From: DAIDKA01 sp036489445
GTDB taxonomy: Bacteria > Pseudomonadota > Gammaproteobacteria > Steroidobacterales > Steroidobacteraceae
Assembly (NCBI GenBank): GCA_036489445.1
Contig: DASXFV010000015.1
Coordinates: 1 to 32,386 of the forward strand
DNA: 32,386 bases
Direction: 5' to 3'
The notes under the pieces are model-generated. The model saw nothing but the letters and a program-made list of their open reading frames with translations, was not told where the DNA came from and did not search any database. Shown here piece after piece: positions 1-7,645 of the stretch (position 1 is the first letter of the stretch; each line of letters begins with the position of its first letter). A program made the position numbers and the translations under genes.

Positions 1-43
1 GTCCGCTTGACCCCGTCGCAGAAAACTTGGCGGGTACTAATCC

Positions 44-439
44 ATGTCTTTAGCGCGCCGCATCGCAGTCATAGTGCTGAGCACTGTGGTAATTACGGGG
101 GCGGCTGCAGCCCTTTGGATCCAATACGCCTCCCCGGGAGAGTCATGGGCGAACCACATTCGCTTGGCTTTGTTTGTAATCGACCTCTCTTCGTTGATTT
201 TGCTTTCCAGACTCGGATTGCCAGTGTTCCAGTTACTATCGCCGAACTGGCGACGCATTGTGGTCGGCGTCTTCGTCATGCTTGCCATACTGCCATGGAC
301 CCTGGTTGTGAGCCTCGCCGTTCGTTACGGTCTAATTCCTAATAACATCGTTGGCGGTTTGGTGCTGCTGATTCCCTTTGCAATATTCTTGGTCACGGGA
401 CTTTATATGGTGGTTCGGGGCACCTTCGGGCGTAGTTAG
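44..439 (+). CDS. Hypothetical small integral membrane protein
   Basis: This 131-residue protein is not recognised as a named family. Four hydrophobic stretches long enough to span the membrane are visible, roughly at residues 5-26, 38-58, 70-93 and 100-122. They are joined by very short loops, and the basic residues RR at 69-70 and the tail GTFGRS would face the cytoplasm. There is no signal peptidase site or catalytic motif. The start is an ATG with only a weak GGCGGG-like ribosome site 5' to it. The gene looks richer in A and T at third codon positions than the genes downstream (for example codons ATT, AAT, TTT and ATA near its end), which could indicate transfer or simply low expression. 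No neighbour points to a function. The open frame and membrane topology are seen directly; any role would be a guess. Confidence 0.6.
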   Translation: MSLARRIAVIVLSTVVITGAAAALWIQYASPGESWANHIRLALFVIDLSSLILLSRLGLPVFQLLSPNWRRIVVGVFVMLAILPWTLVVSLAVRYGLIPNNIVGGLVLLIPFAIFLVTGLYMVVRGTFGRS

Positions 440-714
440 GGCTTGAACACCTGATTAAGAGTGTGGAGGTATAGGACGAATCCCATCGGCCACGTTGCTC
501 GATGGTATCTACGACTTCGCCAATTCGGCAGATTTCCGACACCGATTTTGGGTGACCCGGCCTGCATGCCGCGAGCATCCTGTGCTCATCGGCTTTCGCC
601 GGACGGTGGAAGAACTCCGGGCTCGTTTCCGGCATCGGGCTTGATGCTGCCGAGGCTGCGCCCGGTGGCCTCGTTCTCTTGCTGCAGCACCGTGAGGGAT
701 GCACGTCCGTGGCG
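440..714. other. Gene-free gap, possibly holding decayed coding sequence
   Basis: No intact gene is supported here. One plus-strand frame, from a stop near 463 to a stop near 645, reads a protein-like stretch (including SATLLDGIYDFANSADF and VLIGFRRTVEELRARF) but has no start codon. A minus-strand frame between 718 and about 588 also reads a plausible short tail (LTVLQQENEATGRSLGSIKP). Either may be a remnant of a broken gene. No repeat, RNA gene or terminator was recognised. Confidence 0.3.
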
Positions 715-1230
715 CTAGTCTACCCCGATGTCCTCGTTCCAGACCCCAGGATGTTCGGTGATGAAGCCGGTCAGCAACTCGTGGCACTGTATTGAATCCA
801 GATCGATGATGTCCACTCCTCGCTCGCGCAGCCAGTCGATGCCACCACGGAAGGTGCGTGACTCTCCCACCACAACCACACCAATGCGGAACTGAACAAT
901 GAGCCCGCTGCAGTACCAGCACGGCGCCAGTGTCGTCACCATCACCGTGTCCTGGTAGGTGCGGCGTCGACCAGCCTTGCGGAAGGCATCCGTCTCCCCA
1001 TGACTCGATGGGTCGCCATCCTGCACCCGGCGGTTGTGACCGCGCCCGAGTAGCACACCATTTCTATCGAAGAGCGCCGCACCGATTGGAATGCCACCCT
1101 CAGCAAGTCCGAGACGCGCCTCTTCCAGTGCGACATTCAACATCTGCGTATATGCGTCACTCATGATCCGCATGCTACCGGATTCGAAGTTCCCGGGAGC
1201 GGACGTAGGCCAATCGGACCCCTTTCGCAT
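715..1230 (-). CDS. Cytosine deaminase of the yeast FCY1 type (nucleoside deaminase fold)
   Basis: Predicted zinc-dependent deaminase converting cytosine to uracil plus ammonia in pyrimidine salvage, cytoplasmic. The CDA-fold zinc site is complete: HGE (H77, E79) and PCWYC (C104, C107) in 171-residue numbering. The whole chain follows the fungal FCY1 plan from memory: a GGIPIG segment, LGRGHNRRVQDG, the HGE turn, VVVGESRTFRG and a C-terminal WNEDIG that closely resembles the WFEDIG tail shaping the FCY1 active site. This differs from the unrelated amidohydrolase CodA of E. coli. Two starts are possible. ATG at 1230 has a GGGAG ribosome site six bases upstream. ATG at 1164 (MSDAY...) removes 22 poorly conserved residues but has no clear ribosome site. 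The gene is divergent from the lipoprotein gene to its right. Guanine deaminase or another purine/pterin deaminase is the alternative, but the WNEDIG tail favours cytosine. Confidence 0.82.
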   Translation of the reverse strand: MRKGSDWPTSAPGNFESGSMRIMSDAYTQMLNVALEEARLGLAEGGIPIGAALFDRNGVLLGRGHNRRVQDGDPSSHGETDAFRKAGRRRTYQDTVMVTTLAPCWYCSGLIVQFRIGVVVVGESRTFRGGIDWLRERGVDIIDLDSIQCHELLTGFITEHPGVWNEDIGVD

Positions 1231-1402
1231 CGCTGACTCCCATGCGGCATTGTCGCCATTTGGTGACGGTGCCCGGCAATTGGCAGCATTTCCTCACCCT
1301 ACGTCAACCTTCTGCGCGCTGAACCGCTACTGACCCTCATTACCGGCACGGACTGCGTCATTCAAACGCCGGTTCGCGGTGTTTGGCTAGCGAGGGAGAA
1401 AC

Positions 1403-3379
1403 ATGGACACCAGGAAATTCAACTATGCAGTGTGCGGCGCCATGGTGGCCGCGCTGACGGCATGCGGTGACGGATCCTCCGGTTCTGCCGGATCATCGGG
1501 TTCCGGATCATCAATAGCAACGAGTGCGCAGAACGCCAGCGTCCCGATGTTGATCAGTGATGCTTCCTCGGAAGACTGGGCCACGATCGGCGTCAAGGTA
1601 TTGAGCATTGCGTTGATTCCGCAGGGAGGCGGCGCCAACGTCACGGTTTACACCGCGCCCTCTCCGGCTCCTTTCATCAACCTTGAGCAATTGGACCAAT
1701 TGGCTGAAATCTTCGGCAATGCGACGGTTCCGGTCGGTACCTACACCGGAGCCGTCATCACCGTCAGCGGCAATCCGGGAGATGTACTCCTGACAGCATC
1801 GGCCGATCCGGAGAGCGGCTTCGCCCTCGCCGCCGGCGCTGTCGTCCCAACGGCCAATATTCACGTCGTTAACAGCCAGGGAAGCGGTTCGAATCTGACG
1901 GCACCGATTACCGTCAATTTTGTCTCACCGCTGGTAGTGACCACCAGTTCCACGTCCGCACTGGACCTGGAGTTCGACCTGTCGCACCCGGCCTTCATTA
2001 TCGGTCACAACCCGCCAAGCGCTACCACAACACAGTGGGCCATCAACTTCAACGGCCCGGTGCGCCATCATCCGGTCTACGACCTGCGGCGGCTGGTGCT
2101 GCGGCACACCTATGGCACCGTGACGGCAGTCGCCACGGATAATTCGTCGATCACCATCACCAAGGATTTTCCGACTCTGCCGGCGGTTTCCCCGGAAACC
2201 GAAATCAGCAGTTCCCAGGCCCTGACGGTTCAGGCAGACGCCACCAATGGCACGTTGTTCTATGACGTGGATGCCAAGACCACCACCACCATCATGAACT
2301 TCTCCGGCGAAACCAACCTCAGCGGGCGCTACGTGCGCATCGCGGCTCGCTACCAGGATGACGGCACGCTGGTGGCCACCCGGATCTGGGCGAGCAATAC
2401 CTTCAACAGCATCTGGTTGAGCCCGGAAGGCCACGTGCTGAACGTGAACGCCAATACCAATGTCATCACGGTGACCAACGAGGACGGTGTTGGTGTACCC
2501 CTGGTCGTGGATGCCAATACCCAGTTCTTCTACCGCCAGCCCTGGAATGCGACGGCGGATTCCATGCCAATCGCCACTGGCGTCGGGTTCCTGACCCATC
2601 AGGACATGGTGCGCGGCTTCAAGGTCCACGCCAGTGTGGTGGATCCGCTTGCCGTGCCGTTGGTTGCCCAGGAAATCGACATCGAAACGGCCGATTATTC
2701 GGGCACGATTTCGGCATCGAGCGCCAGTGGCTTCACATATACGCACAGCTTCGTGCGCACCGTCGACAATTACAGCGTGGCGCTGGGCTTCATCGCCTCC
2801 GGTACCGCCAACGGTAACGATCCGATCACCGGCGATGCAATCTCGGGCTACAGATGGTGGAATTTCGCCTATCCGACCCTGGTCGACTCCGGCAGCAATG
2901 CGGTGAGCGATTTTGTGTCCGCCACGAACGGTACTGCCGCCTTTGGCGGCACCGCGGGTGCGATCGTCCCCTGGGGCGTGAGCTATGTCATCTGGGGCGA
3001 TCCGAGCAATGCCACCGGTTGGAGCGCTGCCTCGTCCATCCTTGAGCCCACACCACTCCCCGTGGGTTCTGTCGCCAGCGCTCCGGTCAGCGTCACAAAT
3101 GGCGAAGCCTTCAGCATCACCGCCGCCAACGGCACCAACCCGGTGACGGTAGATGCCAGTACTGTGAGCGGGTCAGCCACCCTGGTGTACCAGGTGGACA
3201 TGACGGGCGGGGTGGTGAGCGTGAGCCCCATCGACCTGACCACCTCATCGGGCCTGTCCAGTTTCAACAGTGGGATGGCGACGGGCACCAAGGTCAAGGT
3301 CTCGGGCGTGCCGCAGGCCGATGGCACCATCAAGGCCTACGTGGTCACCTACTTCACCGGAACCACCCCGGCCGGCTGA
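1403..3379 (+). CDS. Secreted lipoprotein with DUF4382-like and DUF5666-like domains
   Basis: A 658-residue exported protein. The N-terminus is a lipoprotein signal with lipobox LTAC and the acylated cysteine at residue 21, followed by a Gly/Ser-rich tether (about 22-40). Residues about 47-200 (LISDASSEDWATIGVKVLSI ... FINLEQLDQLAE) resemble DUF4382, a beta-sandwich domain of surface lipoproteins. From about 235 onward there are repeated beta segments of the pattern 'GTVTAV..NSSITIT..' and 'GHVLNVNANTNVITVT', as in DUF5666 repeats. No catalytic residues are recognised. The role is probably structural or ligand-binding at the outer membrane, but it is unknown. The ATG at 1403 has an AGGGAG ribosome site just upstream. 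The gene stands alone: the upstream gene is divergent, and the next gene on this strand starts 122 bases downstream behind two hairpins. Domain names are from memory of the families. Confidence 0.75.
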   Translation: MDTRKFNYAVCGAMVAALTACGDGSSGSAGSSGSGSSIATSAQNASVPMLISDASSEDWATIGVKVLSIALIPQGGGANVTVYTAPSPAPFINLEQLDQLAEIFGNATVPVGTYTGAVITVSGNPGDVLLTASADPESGFALAAGAVVPTANIHVVNSQGSGSNLTAPITVNFVSPLVVTTSSTSALDLEFDLSHPAFIIGHNPPSATTTQWAINFNGPVRHHPVYDLRRLVLRHTYGTVTAVATDNSSITITKDFPTLPAVSPETEISSSQALTVQADATNGTLFYDVDAKTTTTIMNFSGETNLSGRYVRIAARYQDDGTLVATRIWASNTFNSIWLSPEGHVLNVNANTNVITVTNEDGVGVPLVVDANTQFFYRQPWNATADSMPIATGVGFLTHQDMVRGFKVHASVVDPLAVPLVAQEIDIETADYSGTISASSASGFTYTHSFVRTVDNYSVALGFIASGTANGNDPITGDAISGYRWWNFAYPTLVDSGSNAVSDFVSATNGTAAFGGTAGAIVPWGVSYVIWGDPSNATGWSAASSILEPTPLPVGSVASAPVSVTNGEAFSITAANGTNPVTVDASTVSGSATLVYQVDMTGGVVSVSPIDLTTSSGLSSFNSGMATGTKVKVSGVPQADGTIKAYVVTYFTGTTPAG

Positions 3380-3397
3380 ACGGCTAGCCGAACCTCC

Positions 3398-3431
3398 GGC
3401 GCCCGGCCCTGAAGCCTCAGGCCCGGGTGCC
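3398..3431 (+). terminator. GC-rich hairpin after the lipoprotein gene, no U-tract
   Basis: A long imperfect inverted repeat surrounds CCTGA-AGCC-TCAGG, with outer GC-rich arms (GGCGCCCGG on the left, CCCGGGTGCC on the right). It lies 19 bases past the stop codon. It is not followed by a T run, so it may act as a 3'-end stabiliser or a weak or factor-dependent terminator instead of a classic intrinsic one. Confidence 0.35.
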
Positions 3432-3463
3432 CGGCAGCCAGACAGAGCCAGGATCCTTGCTGT

Positions 3464-3489
3464 AAAGTTGCGGTCCTCTTCGCAACTTT
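3464..3489 (+). promoter_or_regulatory. Perfect 9-bp inverted repeat in the leader of the POT transporter gene
   Basis: AAAGTTGCG and CGCAACTTT are exact reverse complements separated by 8 bases. The right arm ends 12 bases before the transporter ATG. Between hairpin and start lies a pyrimidine-rich tract (CCGCTCTCCTCC), which is the opposite of a Shine-Dalgarno site. The repeat could be an operator in DNA or a translation-affecting hairpin in RNA; the sequence does not decide between them. Confidence 0.4.
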
Positions 3490-3501
3490 CCGCTCTCCTC
3501 C

Positions 3502-5031
3502 ATGGCATCGCTCCCTGCTGCTCAGGCCTACCAGAGGCGCGCGTTTACCACTATCTTCCTGATAGAAATGTGGGAGCGGTTTGGCTTCTACGGCATGCAG
3601 GTGCTCATGGTCACCTACATGATCAAGAAGCTCGGCTTTGTCGACACCCGGGCCAATCTGGTGTTTGGCGCCGCCTCCGCCCTGATCTACGCATCCCCTG
3701 CGATCGGAGGTTGGATCGGGGACCGGCTGATCGGCGCACGCCGCACCATGAGAATTGGCGCCTTCGTGCTGGCGCTGGGCTATGCGCTGCTGTGGCTGCC
3801 GACTGACAATGAGTACGCTCTGTATTGCGCGCTCGGCGTAATCATAGTCGGCAATGGGCTGTTCAAGGCCAACGCTGGCAACATGGTGCGCAAGATCTAC
3901 GAAGGCGAGGATTCCAGGATCGACAGCGCGTTCACGATCTACTACATGGCCGTCAATGTGGGCGCCATGATTTCGATGACCTTGACGCCCTGGCTGCGCG
4001 ACTACGTGGGAGCACGCTATGGCAACTCCGCCGGCTGGCACACGGCCTTCGGAGTCTGCTCCATCGGCCTGATCTTCGGCCTGGTCAACTACCAGGTGCG
4101 AATCCACACTGTCGCGCGCATCGGGTCCCCGCCGGATGCGCGGCCCGCGAAGCCCGGCCTGCTGGCGCTGGTATTGGGCGGTGGTGCCCTCATGGTGCTG
4201 GCATCAGTACTGATCCTGCACAGTGAGATTGTCGCCCGCGTCTGCGTTTATCTGGCCGGTGCGGTAATACTGGGCATCTTTATCCGCCTCATCGGCACCA
4301 GTGAGCGCGGCGAACGCGCGGGCATGATCGCCGCGTTCATTCTGGTGATCCAGACGGTTTTCTTCTTCATCTTTTATCAGCAGATGTCGACGTCGCTGAA
4401 TCTGTTCGCGCAGCGCAACGTGAATCTGGACTTCCATCTTTTTGGCTGGCATCTGTTCACATGGATTCCCGAACAGTTCCAGAATCTGAACTCGATCTGG
4501 ATCGTCATCCTGAGCCCCGTACTGGCGTTCATCTACAACGGCTTGGCCCGCTTTCACAAGGATCCCCCGATCGCGGCGAAGTTCGCGTTGGGCTTCGCCG
4601 CCGTGGCATTGGGTTTTTTCGTCTACGGCGTGGGCGCCCGCGGGGCGGTCAACGGGCAGGTGTCCTCCTGGATCATGGTCTGGGGCTATGGCCTGTACTC
4701 ACTGGGTGAGCTGCTGGTGAGCGGTCTCGGGCTTGCCATGATCGCCCGCTATGCACCGGCGCGGATGGGTGGCTTCATGATGGGGGCGTACTACGTGGCC
4801 TCCGGGCTGTCCCAGTACCTGGGAAGTGTGGTGGCCAACTTCGCACATATCCCCGAGAACCTCACCAATCCGGTGCAATCCCTGGGAATCTATACCCACC
4901 TTTTCAACGAGCTGGGTTTCGCGGGTATCGTGTGCACACTGATCGCGGTCGCCATGCTGCCGCTGATGAAGAAACTATCGGCGAACCACGCTGAAGATGT
5001 CGACCCCGCTGCGGGTACCCAGCCGGCGTAA
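3502..5031 (+). CDS. POT/PTR2 family proton-coupled oligopeptide transporter
   Basis: A 509-residue inner-membrane symporter of the major facilitator superfamily, predicted to import di- or tripeptides with protons. The family's ExxER proton-coupling motif is present in the first helix (E22-M-W-E25-R26, followed by FGFYG). The second signature, FTIYYMAVNVGAMIS, is near residues 143-157. Many hydrophobic helices follow, consistent with the 14-helix bacterial plan (DtpA/DtpD type), and the length is normal. ATG 3502 is the first possible start after an in-frame stop at 3463, yet no Shine-Dalgarno sequence precedes it. Its stop codon lies inside a perfect inverted repeat shared with the convergent dioxygenase gene. 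The substrate cannot be read from the sequence; a peptide-like or small amino-conjugate substrate is most likely. Confidence 0.9.
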   Translation: MASLPAAQAYQRRAFTTIFLIEMWERFGFYGMQVLMVTYMIKKLGFVDTRANLVFGAASALIYASPAIGGWIGDRLIGARRTMRIGAFVLALGYALLWLPTDNEYALYCALGVIIVGNGLFKANAGNMVRKIYEGEDSRIDSAFTIYYMAVNVGAMISMTLTPWLRDYVGARYGNSAGWHTAFGVCSIGLIFGLVNYQVRIHTVARIGSPPDARPAKPGLLALVLGGGALMVLASVLILHSEIVARVCVYLAGAVILGIFIRLIGTSERGERAGMIAAFILVIQTVFFFIFYQQMSTSLNLFAQRNVNLDFHLFGWHLFTWIPEQFQNLNSIWIVILSPVLAFIYNGLARFHKDPPIAAKFALGFAAVALGFFVYGVGARGAVNGQVSSWIMVWGYGLYSLGELLVSGLGLAMIARYAPARMGGFMMGAYYVASGLSQYLGSVVANFAHIPENLTNPVQSLGIYTHLFNELGFAGIVCTLIAVAMLPLMKKLSANHAEDVDPAAGTQPA

Positions 5032-5043
5032 GGTTACGCCGGC
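5022..5043. terminator. Perfect 10-bp inverted repeat spanning two convergent stop codons
   Basis: GCCGGCGTAA and TTACGCCGGC are exact reverse complements with a 2-base centre (GG). The TAA of the POT transporter (5029-5031) and the TAA of the dioxygenase on the other strand (5034-5036) sit at mirrored positions in the two arms. The hairpin can form in both transcripts, so it may serve both genes as a 3'-end structure. There is no T run on either side. Confidence 0.5.
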
Positions 5044-5903
5044 CCCGCCGGCCGCAGTCGGAAGTCGTACTCGACCGTGTAATACGGCGTGTCCACGCGT
5101 ATACCCCCGGGGCCCGGGCCCGGCGGGTGCTTGTCAAACTTCGCCACCAGCGATTCCTTCATCCCGAACACGGCATCCGAGTCCAGATACTCACTGCCTG
5201 CCACAAACAGATGCGTGGTCACCGGTAGATGAGCATCTGCGGAGACGATCATGTGTATGTGCCCCGGGCGATTGGGATGCCGGCCCATCTTGCGCAGCAT
5301 GCGTCCCACCGGACCGTCCGTCGGCACCGGGTAGTACGTTGGCCGGATGGAGCGAAACCAGTACCGGCCTTCAGCGTCGGTGCGGATCTTGCCGCGCGCC
5401 TTCATGCCCGTCTCCCCGGGAATCTGCATGTCGTAGTCGCCCTCGCCATTGCCGGACCAGATATCCAACAAGGCGTTCTCGAGCGGCTTGCCGTTCGCAC
5501 TCAGTACCCGCCCCGAATAAAACGTCGGTTCGCCTTTGACGCCTACCGCAAGATCGGCACCGCGCGGCAGATCCGGTGCTCCTTCCCAGTAGAAGGGTCC
5601 GAGAACAGTCGATTCAGCGCTGCCTCCGTCCGCCGGATGATTGAGTGTGATCACCAGCACTGAGACGCCCAGGGTATCCGACAATAAAATGAACTCTTGA
5701 CGCTTCGGGGTGCAGGTCTGCCCCACATCGGTCAGGAATTCAATGGCCCCCATCCACTCCGCTTCGGTCAATTTCACGTCCCGAACAAAATCGTGCAGAT
5801 GTGTGATCAGGGAGGTCATCACCCGCTTGAAGCGTGGATCATCGCTTTGCGCCAGACGGTCGATAACCGCCTGGGTAATGTTCCGTTCATCGAATTCGCG
5901 CAT
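5034..5903 (-). CDS. Intradiol ring-cleavage dioxygenase (catechol / hydroxyquinol 1,2-dioxygenase type)
   Basis: A 289-residue cytoplasmic non-heme Fe(III) enzyme that opens an aromatic ring between two adjacent hydroxyl groups. The four iron ligands of the family are all present: Y157 (in GDYDMQ), Y191 (in YYPVPTDGPVG), H215 and H217 (in RPGHIHM). Residues about 5-85 form the helical N-terminal dimerisation domain of catechol and hydroxyquinol dioxygenases, and LGPFYWEGAP marks the join to the beta-sandwich catalytic domain. Length fits catechol or hydroxyquinol dioxygenases better than the shorter protocatechuate 3,4-dioxygenase subunits. The exact substrate is not fixed by what I can see. 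The start ATG has an AGGAGG site seven bases upstream. It is the last gene of a four-gene minus-strand unit, 27 bases after the VOC gene. No cis,cis-muconate cycloisomerase or maleylacetate reductase lies nearby. Confidence 0.88.
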   Translation of the reverse strand: MREFDERNITQAVIDRLAQSDDPRFKRVMTSLITHLHDFVRDVKLTEAEWMGAIEFLTDVGQTCTPKRQEFILLSDTLGVSVLVITLNHPADGGSAESTVLGPFYWEGAPDLPRGADLAVGVKGEPTFYSGRVLSANGKPLENALLDIWSGNGEGDYDMQIPGETGMKARGKIRTDAEGRYWFRSIRPTYYPVPTDGPVGRMLRKMGRHPNRPGHIHMIVSADAHLPVTTHLFVAGSEYLDSDAVFGMKESLVAKFDKHPPGPGPGGIRVDTPYYTVEYDFRLRPAGPA

Positions 5904-5930
5904 TGTGCCTCCTAGGGGTACCGGTCAGCC

Positions 5931-6458
5931 TCATCGATAGGTGTTGTTCGAATGGTGATCGCCCGCCAGCCATCGCTGCAGCGACTGGCGCGCATCGGCG
6001 CGCCGGGCGGCGTTGATTTCCGCCACGTGCGGCGGATCCAGCGTGAATTCCAGGATCAGGCCATTGGGGTCCGTGACGTATACGGAGCGGCAGTAGCCAT
6101 GCTCGAGCACATAGGTGTCGGGCGGCGTGATGCCCGCCTGCTTGATGCGCGCTTCGATGTCAGCCTGCGTCTGCGCATCCACGGACAACGCGATGTGATG
6201 AAACGGCGAAGGCGGCATCTTCGGCCCGAACTCGGCCTGATCGGCGGGATCGGCGAACTGGAAGAACGCCAGCGCCCCGCCATCCCCGATGCCGTAGAAG
6301 GTGTGCACATAGGTGCGTTCCTTGCCGAACAGCATGTCGGATTCGCACCAGGTCGCCGTCAATGGCAGCCCGATGACCTCCTCATAGAACCGCCGCGTCT
6401 TCTCCTGGTCGGTCGTGACATAGGCAGTGTGATGCAGTCGCGTAGGAAGCTTGGTCAT
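5931..6458 (-). CDS. VOC (glyoxalase / extradiol-dioxygenase fold) family protein
   Basis: A 175-residue protein with two beta-alpha-beta-beta-beta modules: one starting LHHTAYVTTDQEKTRRFYEE and one starting FHHIALSVD and ending DPNGLILEF. Likely metal ligands are H10, H88 and E137; the fourth expected position, in ALAFFQF, appears to be Q67. The fold covers glyoxalase I, extradiol dioxygenases, epimerases and resistance proteins, so the reaction cannot be named. ATG 6458 is chosen over the longer frame start at 6485 because it has a CGGAG site upstream and makes an ATGA overlap with the CoA-transferase stop, implying translational coupling. Its place between a CoA-transferase and a ring-cleaving dioxygenase suggests it acts on an aromatic substrate or on a ring-fission or CoA-thioester intermediate. 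The C-terminal tail past residue 145 is charged and probably helical. Confidence 0.8.
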   Translation of the reverse strand: MTKLPTRLHHTAYVTTDQEKTRRFYEEVIGLPLTATWCESDMLFGKERTYVHTFYGIGDGGALAFFQFADPADQAEFGPKMPPSPFHHIALSVDAQTQADIEARIKQAGITPPDTYVLEHGYCRSVYVTDPNGLILEFTLDPPHVAEINAARRADARQSLQRWLAGDHHSNNTYR

Positions 6459-7618
6459 GATGTAGCTCCGGAACGGATCGGCCACGCCGTAGCCTCTTTG
6501 AGGGACGCGCGGATTGTCTTGCCATGCTCATCCAGGAGCGGCGCGGGGCGCACCGAATGGGCACGCCGGCCGTCAAATCTGACCGCGGGTCGCACCGCTT
6601 CGGTGGCAGTATGCGGGGACTCAATCGGCACGACAATGCCCAGGTGCCGCACCTGCGGATCGTTGACGACTTCGTCGAGGCGGTTCACGGGAGCGTGCGG
6701 AACATCGGCAGCTCCCAGACGCTGCAGCCAATGGGCCAGCGGCTGGCGCGAGAAACGGGCATCAAGCTCTACACGCAAAGTGTCGTACTCGGCGATGCGG
6801 CGCTCACGGGGATTGAAGCGGGGGTCGGTTCCCAGCTCCGGGGACTCCAGCGCCGCCACCAGCCCGGTCCAGAATTTCTCCAGCGAGGAAAGGTGAATGG
6901 CGATCAACCGGTCATCCGCCGTCCGCAGGATATAGGCCTGGGCCAGTCGCGGGCGGTCCGCGGACGTGGGCGTCGTGCCTAGGGCAAAGAAGGCGGCAAA
7001 GGGTTCGATGGCGAAATGCGTCATGGCCTCGAGCATCGAGATCTCGACATGTCCCCCGGTACCGGTGCGGCCGCGCCGCACCAGCGCTGCGAGTACGCCC
7101 TGGGAGGCGTACATGCCGGTGATCGCATCGGCCAAGGCCGGCCCTAGGAACTGCGGTCGGCGGTAGTCGACCACGACGCTCAGGAAACCGCTCAGCGCCT
7201 GGGCCACCGAATCGTAGCTGGGCCGCTCGGCATAAGGACCGGTGGCCCCGAATCCGCTGATGGAGCAGTACACCAGCCGCGGATTGATGCTCAGCAGCTG
7301 CTCGACGCCGGCGCCGATACGCTCGGCCGCGCCGGGGCGGAAATTCTGGATATAGACATCCGCTTCCCGGATCAGGCTCGCAAACAACTCCCGCTCGCTC
7401 GCGAGCTTCATGTTCAAGGCCATGCTGCGCTTGTTGCGGTTGTAGGCCTGGAAGTGCGCGGAGTACTGGCTACCCTGATAGGAACGGTAGGGATCACCGT
7501 CCGGACTCTCGATCTTGATGACATCCGCGCCCAGGTCGGCCAGCAACATCCCGGCGCAGGGGCCGGTGATGAATGTCCCCTGCTCGACGATCCGGATTCC
7601 CGTCAGTGCTGATTCCAT
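6455..7618 (-). CDS. Family III (CaiB/BaiF) CoA-transferase
   Basis: A 387-residue cytoplasmic enzyme predicted to move CoA from a donor thioester to a free carboxylic acid. The family start LTGIRIVEQGTFITGPCAGMLLADLGADVIKIE is typical. The conserved NRNKRSMALNMK, VYIQNFRPGAAERIG and GFGATGPYAERPSYD blocks follow. The catalytic aspartate that carries the acyl-anhydride intermediate is most likely D164 in GPALADAITGMYA (equivalent to D169 of formyl-CoA transferase). The length is normal for the short form of the family. It lies 27 bases downstream of the citryl-CoA-lyase-like gene and overlaps the VOC gene by 4 bases. In this company it probably activates a polycarboxylic acid derived from an opened aromatic ring. 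Family assignment is firm; the substrate is inference. Confidence 0.9.
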   Translation of the reverse strand: MESALTGIRIVEQGTFITGPCAGMLLADLGADVIKIESPDGDPYRSYQGSQYSAHFQAYNRNKRSMALNMKLASERELFASLIREADVYIQNFRPGAAERIGAGVEQLLSINPRLVYCSISGFGATGPYAERPSYDSVAQALSGFLSVVVDYRRPQFLGPALADAITGMYASQGVLAALVRRGRTGTGGHVEISMLEAMTHFAIEPFAAFFALGTTPTSADRPRLAQAYILRTADDRLIAIHLSSLEKFWTGLVAALESPELGTDPRFNPRERRIAEYDTLRVELDARFSRQPLAHWLQRLGAADVPHAPVNRLDEVVNDPQVRHLGIVVPIESPHTATEAVRPAVRFDGRRAHSVRPAPLLDEHGKTIRASLKEATAWPIRSGATS

Positions 7619-7645
7619 GCCCTTCCCGCCGTCAAATCTGCCACA

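Noticed and set aside
1342..1373. ACCGGC ... GCCGGT inverted repeat upstream of the lipoprotein gene
   Set aside because: Only 6-bp arms with a 20-base spacer in GC-rich DNA; expected by chance.
1925..2746. 273-residue minus-strand frame inside the lipoprotein gene
   Set aside because: Antisense shadow; the plus-strand protein has a lipobox, a proper start and domain-like repeats.
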